A stretch of 29,302 nt of DNA from Botryllus schlosseri (GCA_000444245.1 ATSW01005948.1:1-29302); one strand, 5' to 3'; shown: positions 1 to 9,855, numbered from the stretch's first letter. Numbers and translations: made by a program. The notes: a model not told the origin generated them from the letters alone.

Positions 1-98
1 CTAGTACAGGAATAGTAACCTACAGCGAATTTCCACCAACAGCATTGTCAGAGCAAAAACGAACTCAACCTTCGCATTAACTAAATATGCAATGAGTA

Positions 99-1610
99 GG
101 CCGATTATTTTTGACATCAAAAGAGTCAATATTTTGTCAAAATTGTAACAAAGTCAAAATATTTTTTGCGTCGTAGCGGTTGCATTGTCTCCAAACTTTC
201 CATTTTACATTTTAAACCGATTTTTCGGATATTCATACAATATTGCGTAACTTAGCTATTCGAGCTCTTAATAAGTCATGTTGTCAAAAAATGTCAATAC
301 CGTAAACCGGGGTAACTTTGGACAATTTTTCACAATGTCGCTTTATATCTTGGAAATCCTTGAGTGCAGAGGAGGCAATTTTTGTGTTTTTTTGTGGTTA
401 TGGAGAAAAGATTAGAATTAACTAATCCAAAAACTTTATTGTCATAAATAAGTAGCCTACCCTATTTTTTTAAATCATCCGTGTCCAAAGTTACCCCAGC
501 ATGTGGGGCAACTTTGGACAATGCGGTATTTTGTATATCTTTACACTCTTATTGTTTATGAAACCTCATAAATGAAGCTTATTTGGTTAAGAGTTGGTGA
601 AAGCAGTGGCTAAAGAGGAAACAAAATGGTACAAGTCAGCCCCCCCCTCAATTTTTTTTGTTTTCAATTGAAGAATTGGGTCATATATGAAGGCTAATGC
701 CCCCTGTTCATTCCTTATCTCAATTTCCACTCGTGTCTTCCCCAATTGTGACTTATAAATCACAAATTGTGATAAGGTCCCGCTGACAAATTGTGATCCC
801 GCTGACGGCTCCATCAAACTTAAGCTTGATACCGTGATTTATTGATGATTTCAAATATTTTACTGTTCTTTAAAATATGCACTTTCTCTTTGCTACGTCC
901 TGTGATGGTTATATTTTGTCGTAATTTATGCCATATTCAGCGGGCACATCTTCAAGAGTATGTGATAAGTTTTTGAAGTAGCTTACACCCAGCTTACAAT
1001 CTCTAGGCTTCTTGCCGACCCATTTTTTTCATATTTTGGCAAACTGTAAATTCATTAACCTTCTCATTCCATTTCAAAAAGCCATTGGGCAGGTCATAAC
1101 GAATATAGTTGACGATACACTTTGACACAGATGAAGCAGCCGCTTTCCAGAGCTCTAAATATCACATTTTTCACTGTCCAAAGTAACCCCATTCTGATAG
1201 GAGGGGGTAACGTTGGACATCACATTTTCTCATATTGATCTAACGGTGAGCCTGCTGATATTTTTGCCATGGATTAAGACTACTGAGAGGTCTCTGCTGC
1301 CAAGTTTTGAATCTATGACTCGCATGCTATCTATGTTTGGTAGCAAGAATTTTAATAACCATCAATTTTGATGAAATTGACCCCCGTCAAGAATTTATCA
1401 ATGACGGGTCAAGTTTATGTGGTAGTGAAATATATCCACCTTTTATTGAGACTAACTGTGGTACTGTTGCCTCATGAAAAAGAAGTGTTCATCCAGCGGC
1501 AACTCGCTTCCATCTATAACCACTCAAATCTTTTACTGCTTAGGCCTAGTGTCCAAAGTTACCCTGGTATACGGGGTATCTTCAAATTTTAGGTCAAAAA
1601 ATAATCGCCC
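99..1610. mobile_element. TA-flanked terminal-inverted-repeat element, non-autonomous
   Basis: The left end GGCCGATTATTTTTGAC (99-115) and the reverse complement of the right end GGGCGATTATTTTTTGAC (1593-1610) form terminal inverted repeats. TA dinucleotides flank both sides (97-98 and 1611-1612), as in Tc1/mariner-type insertions. No transposase is seen. It sits inside a hAT-like fragment and itself contains the GGGGTAACTTTGGACA cluster. Superfamily assignment is an inference from the TA flank. Confidence 0.6.
296..1581. repeat. Cluster of six alternating GGGGTAACTTTGGACA motifs (stacked MITE-like units)
   Basis: The 16-bp motif GGGGTAACTTTGGACA occurs at 309-324 (+), 482-497 (-), 505-520 (+, one change), 1175-1190 (-, one change), 1204-1219 (+, one change) and 1550-1565 (-, one change). 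Strictly alternating orientation divides the region into three back-to-back units, each with inward-facing ends. Outermost context also matches: ATACCGTAAACC at 297-308 against the reverse complement of GGTATACGGGGTAT at the right. Confidence 0.75.
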
Positions 1611-1821
1611 TAGTAAACTAATTAATGTACTACCATGTTTATCTACTGGAATGTATATCATTTCATCATTCCAACCACCAGTTACTACATGAACCATATA
1701 TATTTAATTGAAAATAATGTTTACATTTAATTCAAGAGGTTGAAAAGACCAGAGGTTATTGACTTTTAGAAACTTCAAAAGGGGGTCACAGTGTAAAAAC
1801 AGTCAGAAAGAACATTTTTAC

Positions 1822-1918
1822 TTTGAACAGGTCTTTGCATATGTCGCCCCATTCTCTCAGGAGTTGTGTCATCTCTTGTACAATAGGCAGTTCTTTTGGC
1901 GAGACACTCTCATTTTTA
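1822..1918 (-). CDS. DOCK exon 5 (post-SH3 helix, ELMO-binding-type)
   Basis: Ninety-seven bases, phase 2 to phase 0. The acceptor is ATTTTTCAG|T and the donor is TTCAAA|GTAAAA. It encodes KNESVSPKELPIVQEM and TQLLREWGDICKDLFK, matching LPLIQEVTTTLREWSTIWRQLY in DOCK1. The next exon (DNREMF-type segment) was not found in 1-1821 and probably lies off the left edge. A hAT-like fragment ends less than 20 bases from this donor. Confidence 0.92.
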
Positions 1919-4900
1919 CTGAAAAATATGTCTCGCGTAGGAAAGGTCCTTGGTCTGTACGGGAGCATAGACAATAGTGTTACCTTCCTCGATGTTCAAC
2001 GTAAGCCTCCTTTACACGGACATATGAGCACGGAAATATTCCCTGAAATAAAATAACTCGGACATTTAGTTTCAACAAGAACCCACAAGGATACAGGGAA
2101 AGATAGATTGGCTGCAAAGCGGGGATGCAGAACAACTAGAACAGTGGTTCCCAAACGGTGGGGAATTCAATGGTTTCTGGTGGGGAATAGACGCATTTGT
2201 TCAAAATTATATACAGGACAGTCTACATATTTTCGGAGACACATGCGCAATTACCGTTACCAGTTAACTGCTCTGGAATGTATGTATCAAAAATTGTATT
2301 ACGTGTTGTTCACAAAACCTCATTTTTAACTCTCGATGGTCAATCATGGCTTCACAAACGCATCCAGCACGACTAGTTCGCCGTGAAATAACGCTTTCGC
2401 GATATTTTGAGCCTTACTGGTATCGGTTCACAATACGTTTCATGTTGCAACTATAGACGATTATCTTGCTGGTGTGGTTGTGTGTCTTGTGTAGTCAAAC
2501 CAGCAAATCGCTGCTCTGTGATGACAAAGGTGTTGGGTAGTGGGAAACAGGACCGTAACTGCCGCACCCCAAACCCCCTAATTGGGGGTGGGCGAGCTCG
2601 AAATGGGCTAAAATTATTTAAAACTTCGATACATATACAATATACATATGTTTAATTGTCCATAGGCGGCTTAATGGCTAGCGCCGAATGTTTCTGTCCT
2701 GGCGAAACGAACCCCACAGGACAAATGTCATCCCGCAGGGAAAAATTATTTGCCAGTAAAGCAATACCAATTTGAAATTGTGTGGGCCTTTTTGTTTTGG
2801 AGATTTCCATATCTTTTGACATAGCAGATATAGGAGGTCCCGAAATAGTTTAATGTAACGAAGTCAATATACCAACGGGTCCGCCGAAGATGTTTAATTC
2901 TTACTTAGTGGTCCTACCTTTTCCAACACACCTCACTCAGCTCTATCGGTAAATCTGATTACGTGAGCACAGAGGGGATAAAAAATTGATAGCAAAATAT
3001 ATGCAATTCCCGATCATATTAACCGATTTAAACGAAAATTAGATAAATTTTTCGCGCTTCGCGCGTTCAGTCGAAATAAGGCGGCGCACTAAGACAGTAG
3101 ACCCAATGCAGCTGATAAGTAACGGGGAAAAAGCATACAGGCTCAGGGGGCTGACGAAGTACTGTTACAGTCCTGGTGGGGAATGAAGTCCCGGAATAAA
3201 TCTGAAGTGGGGAATGAAGACAAAAAGGTTGGGAACAACTGGACTAGAAAAATTTCAGAATTTTAAAGTTTGTTCACAATTCGAATTATAGCTGATTTCT
3301 CAAGAACTTAGAAATTGAATTGAATTAGAATGAAATGCAACAAAAATCAAATTCAGTTCATATCAAATGAGACTATATTCTCATAATCAAGAGAATGGCA
3401 AATGTCTGTACACCAAGCTTGGCTCGTTTTGCCCACAGTTCCCCTGTCGAATTGTCAGGAAAACCAGAATTGAGATTAGAATTTAAAAGGAGAGCATAGG
3501 AACATTTCACAAATTAAATAAGAATTGCTGAATTCGTAAAAATTTGTAAATTGAATCAAGTTCAGTTCATATCTAATGAGAGGATATTCTCGTAAGCATG
3601 AGAACAACAAATGTCTGTACGCCAAACTTGGCTCGTTTTGCACTATAGAGTTCTCCTGCAGCATTTTCAGGAAAACAAGAAATTGGATTAGAATTAGATT
3701 ACAGGCATTTCGCTTTAATTAGTCGAATTAGACAACAAGAATTATCTAGCTGTCCAATTCTGGATGCTTAAGGCCTACTATCGAGTGATGATGAGTTACA
3801 CCGACTGTGTAAACATGCATACATTACAGTACTAGTTTGCCCAGTACGAAATAGGAAGGCGTCTAACCTTCGTCAGCAACTAGCGAGTGACTCAATAACG
3901 TTCCGAGACATAAGATCTCATAAACACACAATACAACCACACGAACAACATTTAAACAGAGGAAATGCATCACTAAAAGACCATCTTGAAATGTTGCAAG
4001 CCACAGCATATAGAGATAGATGCTAAATCTACTATCACTTGCACGAATATCAAAGATTTTTGTCATCATGAAATAGAAATACGAATACGGCATTTAGTGA
4101 TGGATATTTCATATTTCTAAGATCGTGTTCGTATGTAAAACAGGACTCGGACACATTCGAAATATGTCAAATCATTCTGCATCAGGAAATCGAACCAATG
4201 CCAAATCAATAAATGACAATCTCATGAATTGGAGTGTTCGAAAAATGTTATACGGCACACATACTATATTACGATCAAACTTAATTATAAATACATATGT
4301 CAAGAACCTGATGCCGGTAATTTGACATATAAAATAGCGTTCCTGAAATAATTATGATTTAAGAGATTGTTAATACCGCATGACTGCTATCATTATTACT
4401 CGTGTGATCATGAAGATCAAATTCATCATAATTTCAGCAAACTCAAAAAAAATGAATAGGCTTTTGGACTTACTGCTTTGATGTAAGATCATAATCAGTA
4501 GGCTAAATCTGACATCAAAGAAAATCTCAAAATGCTTCCAGAGACTAGTGTGTAGTGATATTTTGGAATACGTTATACCGTAATAAAATGTTGACTCTTA
4601 CCATGGCAGACCTGTTTTGTATGAGGCAGCCTCGGTACCATTGCCCTGAAATGGATAATGAATTGTTTTTAGTCGAAAAAGATGACCTTCTTGGAGGTAC
4701 AAAACTTCAATATACAGTTGGATGGTATATTCATATTGAAATAAAATTTTATATTTTCACATGACACTTCTTAACCGTAATCGTCAGCAGCTAGTAGAGA
4801 ATTGGAAAGAACATATCAATTGTATATCATTTGTTGATAAGGTATGCAATCTTTCCGATTCTCAACTAGTTGCAGACCATTAACCCTCACGAAGCTGTCA

Positions 4901-6404
4901 ACTGAAAATATTCGGGTTCATAATATGAATATATTATTCAAAAATTAATATAATAATGCAGCTCAATAGCTACATTTACAAAGGAATCCTTCAGTAATCT
5001 GTCATTAATGGATCCAATGATTAGATACCATCACCTAACTTTGGACGGACAAAAATATAACCCTAAGCCCGAGTCATACAAACTACATCACAGACTTGCA
5101 GTTAGCGTCAGCAATATCCGCAAAGTAGGGAAACGATTAATTTTCCACCGAACAGCCCATAACATGTCTTCAATAAGAAGTAAAATCAAATTGCTTACAC
5201 GCGAGCTCTATCATTTCATCTGTGTTGATGGTTCACACAAAATGGATATAGCAATGGTATGACTCATTACATGTATCCTACATTGTACAACATCAAGTCA
5301 CCAGATACATCGTAAAAGACATCCAACACCTGGGTATAGCCGTTAATTATAACTATGAAAATGAAAAATTGAATCTGATAATCATTTAATCTTCAACTCA
5401 AAATACAAGCCGAGTAACATGAAATCTACAGTAATTGAAACACTTAACTAGAAAATAATAGTCATAATTTCACCTGCATATTCTTCCAAAATGTGCACGG
5501 CATCGCCAACGGACAATTTCAGATGTTGCTTCTCATTCTTGACATTGTGATAGTTGTACACAGCTAAAGAATGAAAGAAATTATGTGAACTCTTACATAA
5601 AATGAATGTTGAAACAACTATATCGGAAAACAGGACTAGAGATTGGCATTTCTCAAGAAACCATCGCCAGTATAGTGAAGAAATAATCTTGGAGTTATCA
5701 GCGGAATATTGGAACCACATCGTGGAATAGGCAAATGGACAGTGATCAATTTCAGTCTTTAATGAAGAGAAGAGTACAGACATTCTGGAAGGAATTAGAG
5801 TAGAAGAAACTATTGGGTTACAAAACATTTCAATATGTCACAGATTACAGAATCCGTAAATACAGAATGTCTAACAACAAATGCACCAGTAGACAGCTCT
5901 CTAAATTGGCAAGATTATTCCGAAATTATTACCTTATAACAGAATTATAAGCTTGAAAAAATGATAGGAGTCTAGACACTCCAACTGGGAGGCGTGAAAG
6001 CGCGTGAAGCTGCCATCAACTGAAAAAATTTCCTACAATTCATAGATATTTCTCGGTGCATAGTCTGAATTTCATATTTGAGAATTCTCTCATCAACAGT
6101 CATAACCTTCCATGCCTTCAAACTATTCGTTGACCGTTGGGATTGCCAGCATTCTGGTTGCAATTTTGTGATATGACGATATGGGGTGCTAAATTTTTCA
6201 CTATCATAAAGGGGGGCGTGTCTGAAACCAGAAATTATATTATAGAAGTAAAATGAAGAAGCATAGAAACATTTCACAAATTAGATTTGAATTAGATTAT
6301 CGGTATTCTGCTCACATCAAACCACTAGAATTATCGATTAGCACAAATTTGGTCACACACTCACCTATGCCATACTTGGCTTTGGCAGACGGAATCCAAG
6401 ACAT
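1822..6404 (-). CDS. DOCK-family guanine-nucleotide exchange factor, 5' end (five exons, partial)
   Basis: Join on the minus strand: 6404-6365, 5563-5474, 4645-4602, 2042-1984, 1918-1822. Intron phases run 1,1,0,2,0 and agree at every junction. The 110-residue product starts MSWIPSAKAKYGIAVYNY, matching the conserved start of DOCK proteins (human DOCK1 has KYGVAFYNY). It contains a full SH3 domain at about residues 11-77: AVYNY for ALYDY, LSVGDAVHILEE, QWYRG and GIFPCSYV. It then continues with ELPIVQEMTQLLREWGDI, which matches the helical segment after the DOCK1 SH3 that contacts ELMO. Family knowledge: DOCK proteins use a DHR2 domain to load Rac or Cdc42 with GTP and a DHR1 domain to bind phosphoinositide; neither is in the window. 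VGDAVHILE and the VKEAYVE segment resemble DOCK1/2/5 more than DOCK3/4. The family call is firm; the subgroup is an inference. Confidence 0.93.
1984..2042 (-). CDS. DOCK exon 4 (C-terminal SH3 strand)
   Basis: Fifty-nine bases, phase 0 to phase 2. The acceptor is TATTTCAG|GGA and the donor is AAG|GTAACA. It encodes GIFPCSYVRVKEAYVEHRG, matching GIFPASYIHLKEAIVEGKG of DOCK1. The intron to exon 5 is only 65 bases, while the intron before it is about 2.56 kb. Confidence 0.93.
2142..3241. mobile_element. hAT-type non-autonomous transposon in DOCK intron 3
   Basis: The left terminus CAGTGGTTCCCAA and the reverse complement of the right terminus CAGTTGTTCCCAA match at 12 of 13 bases and fit the hAT consensus (CAGNG...). 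The 8-bp flanks are aactagaa (2134-2141) and gactagaa (3242-3249), 7 of 8 identical, the hAT target-duplication length. The interior 1.1 kb has no recognisable transposase. The left end is 100 bases from DOCK exon 4. Confidence 0.8.
3255..3740 (-). repeat. Two copies of the AATTAGA-rich MITE family in DOCK intron 3
   Basis: Two tandem related units share 'ttcagttcatatcaaatgaga', 'atattctcataa', 'gaatgtcaaatgtctgtacaccaagcttggctcg' type text (3345-3430 and 3560-3640) and 'catttcacaaattaaat/ggcatttcgctttaattag'. The same family occurs at 13735-14068, 15520-15780, 21045-21370, 25990-26110 and 28468-28650, with a fragment at 6252-6300. Confidence 0.75.
3741..4601. other. DOCK intron 3 remainder, nothing recognised
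   Basis: AT-rich intronic sequence. Open frames here are short, lack consistent splice sites and match nothing I know. Confidence 0.5.
4602..4645 (-). CDS. DOCK exon 3 (SH3 tryptophan exon)
   Basis: A 44-base exon. The acceptor is CATTTCAG|GG and the donor is CATG|GTAAGAG; it runs phase 1 to phase 0. It encodes QWYRGCLIQNRSAM after a split Gly, the SH3 GWYRG motif with Gln inserted before the ligand-binding Trp. It is too short to show as an open frame on its own; it is supported by both splice sites, phase agreement and the motif. Confidence 0.9.
4686..4946 (+). mobile_element. Foldback MITE copy A, DOCK intron 2
   Basis: It starts 'cttcttggaggtacaaaac'. The left arm 'tattcatattgaaataaaa...aatcgtcagcagctagtagagaattggaaagaac' (727-809 of the 4 kb block) is mirrored by the right arm 'ttctcaactagttgcagaccattaaccctcacgaagctgtcaactgaaaatattcgggttc...atgaatatattattcaa'. 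The arms are about 85 bases around a short centre. No coding capacity. Confidence 0.75.
4947..5473. other. DOCK intron 2 remainder, nothing recognised
   Basis: A plus-strand open frame at 5008-5262 has no recognisable domain or consistent splice context and lies wholly inside the DOCK intron. I see no other feature. Confidence 0.5.
5474..5563 (-). CDS. DOCK exon 2 (N-terminal half of SH3)
   Basis: Ninety bases, phase 1 to phase 1. The acceptor is a T-rich tract ending TTTAG; the donor is GCAG|GTGAAA. It encodes VYNYHNVKN, KLSVGDAVHILEEYA: the first SH3 strands, RT-loop region and the acidic VHILE strand typical of DOCK1/2/5. Confidence 0.93.
5564..6364. other. DOCK intron 1, with a small AATTAGA-family fragment
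   Basis: An 801-base intron. Only 6252-6300 (gaagcatagaaacatttcac, aaattag...) is recognisable, as a fragment of the AATTAGA MITE. The rest is unassigned. Confidence 0.55.
6365..6404 (-). CDS. DOCK coding exon 1 (initiator Met)
   Basis: Forty coding bases: ATG TCT TGG ATT CCG, ending AAG TAT GGC ATA G before a strong GTGAGTGTG donor (phase 1). The product MSWIPSAKAKYGI aligns with the N-terminus of human DOCK1 (MTRWVPTKREEKYGV), which fixes the start codon. The 5' UTR lies at higher coordinates; I see no clear TATA box or transcription start. Confidence 0.88.
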
Positions 6405-6699
6405 CGCATTGGTGCAGCGTATTCCAGAATGTCGAGACAAAAATCATCAAGTGCTTTTCGAATCCATTGACGCACAAATACTGTATGATACTATCTGCTA
6501 TTACGGTTATGTTGAGGTACAAAGGCACTGTTCAATAAGCAATCAATTTCTTTAATATTGGAGTAGCCTGGTACACAAGCGTGCAGTTGATTGGCAATCA
6601 ACATCCATCAGCTATAGCCACCAGTGTGAAACTTTATTCCAAGGTTATCAGAGCATCCTGACTATGTCAGCTGATTACATCAGCTTGTATTATCGGGAA

Positions 6700-6825
6700 C
6701 TAACCTATAACTGAATAGTATATTCATATTGAAATGAACCCGAATATTTTCGACTGACACTCGTCAGGGGTAATTGTCGGCAACTAGTAGAGAATTGGAA
6801 AGAACATTGTATATCAATAATCGGA
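6700..6825 (+). mobile_element. Foldback MITE copy B (one arm only)
   Basis: The left arm 'tattcatattgaaatgaacccgaatattttcg', 'ctgacactcgtcaggggtaattgtcggcaactagtagagaattggaaagaacattgtatatc' is present without the mirrored right arm. It lies about 300 bases upstream of DOCK exon 1. Confidence 0.7.
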
Positions 6826-7154
6826 TCTCGAAATATGACGTCGCCAGCATGAAATGAGATCTCAAATAAGAGAGCTTTCAATGAACTATTTTAAGATGGC
6901 ACACAAACTCCTTTTGTTGACAAAGCTTGGGCTGATGTATTTTGATGAAGGTCGACTCCAAGGCACACAGATGAAAGTGTGAGCGACCCCTCCCGAAGAT
7001 GCGAAATCGGTCGTCTCGATAATTTTTCGAACAGGCAGGATTATCCAACAGATGTTTGCCAATGGCAGAATTTATGGCCGGTCGGTGACCAGATACAGTC
7101 GGTGACAGATACGGATAGCAATTTCTCACAACTTCGGAACAAATATAGTAATTG

Positions 7155-7470
7155 AAGAGCTTCTTGGAGGTACAGAGCATCAATATACAATTGTACAGTA
7201 TAGCCTAATCATATTGAAGCGAAACTGAATATTTTTGGCTGACACTCATCCGCAACTAGTAGATAATTGGAAAGAACATTGCATATCAATAATCATATCA
7301 CAAAATATGACAATGGATTGACACTGGCATGAAATTTTAAATAATCAGGCGAATTCAGCGTTCATGCGATACATTTGTCGATATCCAATGTTCATTCGTA
7401 TTGTCTACTAGTTGCTGACGATTGCCCCTGACGAGTGTCAGCCGAAAATATTGGGGTTCATTTCAAAATG
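7155..7470 (+). mobile_element. Foldback MITE copy C (both arms)
   Basis: The left arm begins 'gaagagcttcttggaggtac' and reads through 'ctgacactcatccgcaactagtagataattggaaagaacattgc'. The right arm 'gtctactagttgctgacgattgcccctgacgagtgtcagccgaaaatattggggttcattt' mirrors it. The loop is longer than in copy A. Confidence 0.72.
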
Positions 7471-8879
7471 ATACATAGAGAGACGAATGATTCATTCATT
7501 GTCACAAAAACTTCAAACATGTATCGGAAATTCAAAGTACGCATGGCATTGACGCTGCTTGCGACCTGAGCGCAAAACATAAGTGATCTTGAATGGAAGT
7601 TGCTGTCGCACTGAATCGAAATAATAATTAAAATCTGTTCATGACATGTAACTACCGGTATCACAAAATCGCCCCCAAAAGAAATGGCATAGCTTCGAAC
7701 TATCGAAGTGCCGCAATACATAACTATAATATCAGTAATACCGATTTTTAGCCTGATCTGATTGCTCAACTGTGCATGTGCATGTGCAGTTACGTACTGC
7801 AGCTGGCTGGCATCCATCATCAATCAATATAGAGTATATTTTTTACCATAATAACTACGATCTACGAAAAATAATTCAGTGTGATCCAAACTGGAACCAG
7901 CTCCAATATAGCTGGTTATGACGAATTGATACACCGTTAGGAAGCGTATTCTTATTTCTATTATTATTGATATATATATCTGTCTGATTTGAGGCTCTCC
8001 CAATCATAACCACTGCCCAGTGGCATTGTTATTTTCTTGCTGTCAGAGTACACAATGTAAAATGTGATACACAAAGCATGATGCATTATAATGAACAGAT
8101 ACATTAAGGCTGTTGAAATAACCAAGCACTGCAAAACTCACAAAACCTGCGAGACATGGAGACACGCCGGTTTAGTGTCCCCCCACAATTTTTTCAAGTT
8201 TCCATACGGAACATAATCGAATTCAAGCACACGAAAAACTAAAATAAACTGACAGCAACATCCTGCAAGGCCAATACGCTAACAATGTCATTCCTGTAAT
8301 TTATGTTTCTCTTACATTGATTTGTGCACAGACACATCTAAATTATGAAAGTCACAGATTCAACCTTACATCATGACACAAAACTCGTAAAATCCACATC
8401 GACCCATGCGAAGCAGACAAAAATTTGTAAATCTGCAAATTTTGCTTTAATATCCTGCATGGCACTGTGGAAATTACTATGTGAAATCAAGGCAAGTTTA
8501 GGTAATGTTATCTTTTTCACCATTTCCAACGACAATGCCAAAACTATATCTAATAAATGCATTGTGCACTGTGTGCAGCCTTTCAAAGATATCCCATCAC
8601 AACCTCAAAGGTCATATTCGCTTACGTGCATTCGAGTTGACTTACAAGGGTTACTCTACTCTATAACGTAGCCATAACACAACCAGAAACAAATATGAAT
8701 AATACGCACCCAACGCACGCACCACGCAACAATACTACAATAACGGGTGGTCGGGGTGGATAAAAATGATGAGCGAACCACAAGTCCACAACCGGGCCAA
8801 GTTTGAGGAATTTGCGCTACTAATGTTACACATATCAGCATTGACAAAAATATCAATTCCTTCGCGTCACGGAGTATCG
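7471..8879. other. Intergenic stretch, nothing recognised
   Basis: Between the DOCK start and the SINE. Open frames of 60-121 codons on both strands overlap each other, show no domain motifs and lack consistent splice structure. I found no promoter motif strong enough to call. Confidence 0.5.
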
Positions 8880-9233
8880 ATGGTTTGTACTATTTTCATC
8901 CGCTCAAGACATGTAAAATGCGATGTAATAAGACGTTACAAGTTACATTTTTTTTCGTTAATTTTTTTGCGGCATATACACCGACTCATGCATACAGACA
9001 ATATGTGCAACGTCCATTATGCATATGCAGGAGGAAGGTACAGATTGCAAGTCTTGCAACACCCTTCTCCGTTATTCCGACAATGCTGAGCACCAAGCGA
9101 GGAATGCACGCACAGTCGCACATACACCAGCTTACTGACCACGCCTTTTGTCTGACCCGGCCGGGGATTGAACCCACCACCCACCGATCAAGAAGCCGGA
9201 CGCTCCACGATTAGTCCATTACGCTATCTTGGA
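8880..9233 (-). repeat. tRNA-derived SINE (minus orientation)
   Basis: Reading the minus strand from 9233, a tRNA-like head has an A-box TAGCGTAATGG (9226-9216) and a B-box GGTTCAATCCC (9174-9164), 62 bases from A-box start to B-box end, as in pol III tRNA promoters. The presumed acceptor ends (TCCAAGA and the bases after the T arm) do not pair, so this is not a working tRNA. A roughly 250-base tRNA-unrelated body follows. The 3' limit near 8880 is approximate. Confidence 0.72.
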
Positions 9234-9299
9234 CGACTTTACAATCGAACTTATCGAATATATTAATTCCTTTTCATCCAATGAGCATGTCGCTCATTT

Positions 9300-9511
9300 A
9301 TAGGCGCTTGGCCGACGTGAAGGTGGGTGTCTGATTGAAAAAAAATACTACTTCCATCCGTTTAGACTATAGAATGTGACTAGTCACATTCTATAGTTTA
9401 GACACCCTCCTATACCTCATATCCTAGCCCCACTCGTACCTTTTCATGATGTCGGAATCTTATGTTGTTTCGATCTGATGAAAATCTCAATAAAATAACT
9501 CTGACTAAAGT
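9300..9511 (+). repeat. SINE-like repeat (GGTGGGTGTCTG family), copy 1, split by a palindrome
   Basis: It shares 'ggtgggtgtctgatt', 'ccgtttagacaccctccta', 'ccttttcatgatg', 'gatgaaaatctcaataaaat' with copies at 11370-11745 (+), 13266-13530 (-), 16010-16140 (-) and 25470-25570 (+). The common 3' end 'tgatgaaaatattaataaaac' suggests a retroposed short element. A 28-bp palindrome interrupts this copy at 9368-9395. Confidence 0.65.
9360..9403. mobile_element. 28-bp perfect palindrome with 8-bp target duplication
   Basis: GTTTAGAC (9360-9367) and GTTTAGAC (9396-9403) are perfect direct repeats. Between them 9368-9395 is the arm TATAGAATGTGACT followed directly by its exact reverse complement. Related copies read one uninterrupted 'ccgtttgaacacc'-like segment here, so the palindrome looks inserted, with an 8-bp duplication as made by hAT-type transposases. 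Confidence 0.7.
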
Positions 9512-9855
9512 TCGATGTAACAGTGCTGGAACTTAATAAGCTTCGTATGTCTTTCTTGCAGAGATATCTAGGGATTATTCTAATGATAGGCTATCTAGAT
9601 ATTCCCGCTTTTGTTGCTGTTTTCATTCGTTTTCTAGTAGAAGTTGTCCTTCACCGGGCCTTTCTTTGTGTATTTTTGTAAGTCCCTGAGTATAGCGTTC
9701 CAGGCGAGGACGATCCCAGATAAACCCCGGGCAATTTGAATCTTGCTACAGGCAACACTCGCAGAAGAACACCGCGGTTTCTCGTACCAATGGCGGCGGA
9801 TCAACCAGCTGTGCCATATCCGTCTAATTAGTATATTAGTAACATGGGTGAGCAG
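9512..9855. other. Intergenic stretch, nothing recognised
   Basis: No coding, RNA or repeat signal that I can support between the SINE-like copy and the hAT-type element. Confidence 0.45.

Larger units (their letters stand above)
1..1810. mobile_element. hAT-like non-autonomous element fragment, interrupted by a second element
   Basis: Positions about 35-95 resemble 16371-16410 (shared 'ctcaacc...cattaa...aatatg' text). Positions 1615-1806 resemble 16415-16608, sharing 'aattaatgtactacc', 'agttactgcatcaacc/agttactacatgaacc' and 'acggtgtaaaaa/acagtgtaaaaa'. In the 16.2-kb copy the two blocks are almost adjacent. Here they are about 1.5 kb apart, split by the TA-flanked element at 99-1610. The left end of the copy is off the window. 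Confidence 0.6.

Noticed and set aside
587-817. Minus-strand frame containing RVEIEIRNEQGALAFIYDP, faintly like a later DOCK segment
   Set aside because: It lies inside the MITE-like cluster, lacks flanking splice sites in the required phase, and the similarity is too short.
1360-1500. Minus-strand SELPLDEHFFF peptide vaguely resembling SGTLPQDEL of DOCK1
   Set aside because: Stops follow quickly, neighbouring conserved residues are absent and the region is part of the inserted element.
6253-6555. Plus-strand 100-codon frame with apparent splice-like ends (GIQDIALVQRIPEC...)
   Set aside because: It is antisense to DOCK exon 1 and its upstream region. The minus-strand exon is supported by the conserved KYGIAVYNY junction.
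7458-7823. 121-codon minus-strand open frame upstream of DOCK
   Set aside because: No domain motif, starts at a chance Met run, and its 3' end overlaps the foldback MITE.
9150-9233. tRNA gene
   Set aside because: A and B boxes are present but the acceptor stem does not pair and a long body follows, so it is a SINE head.
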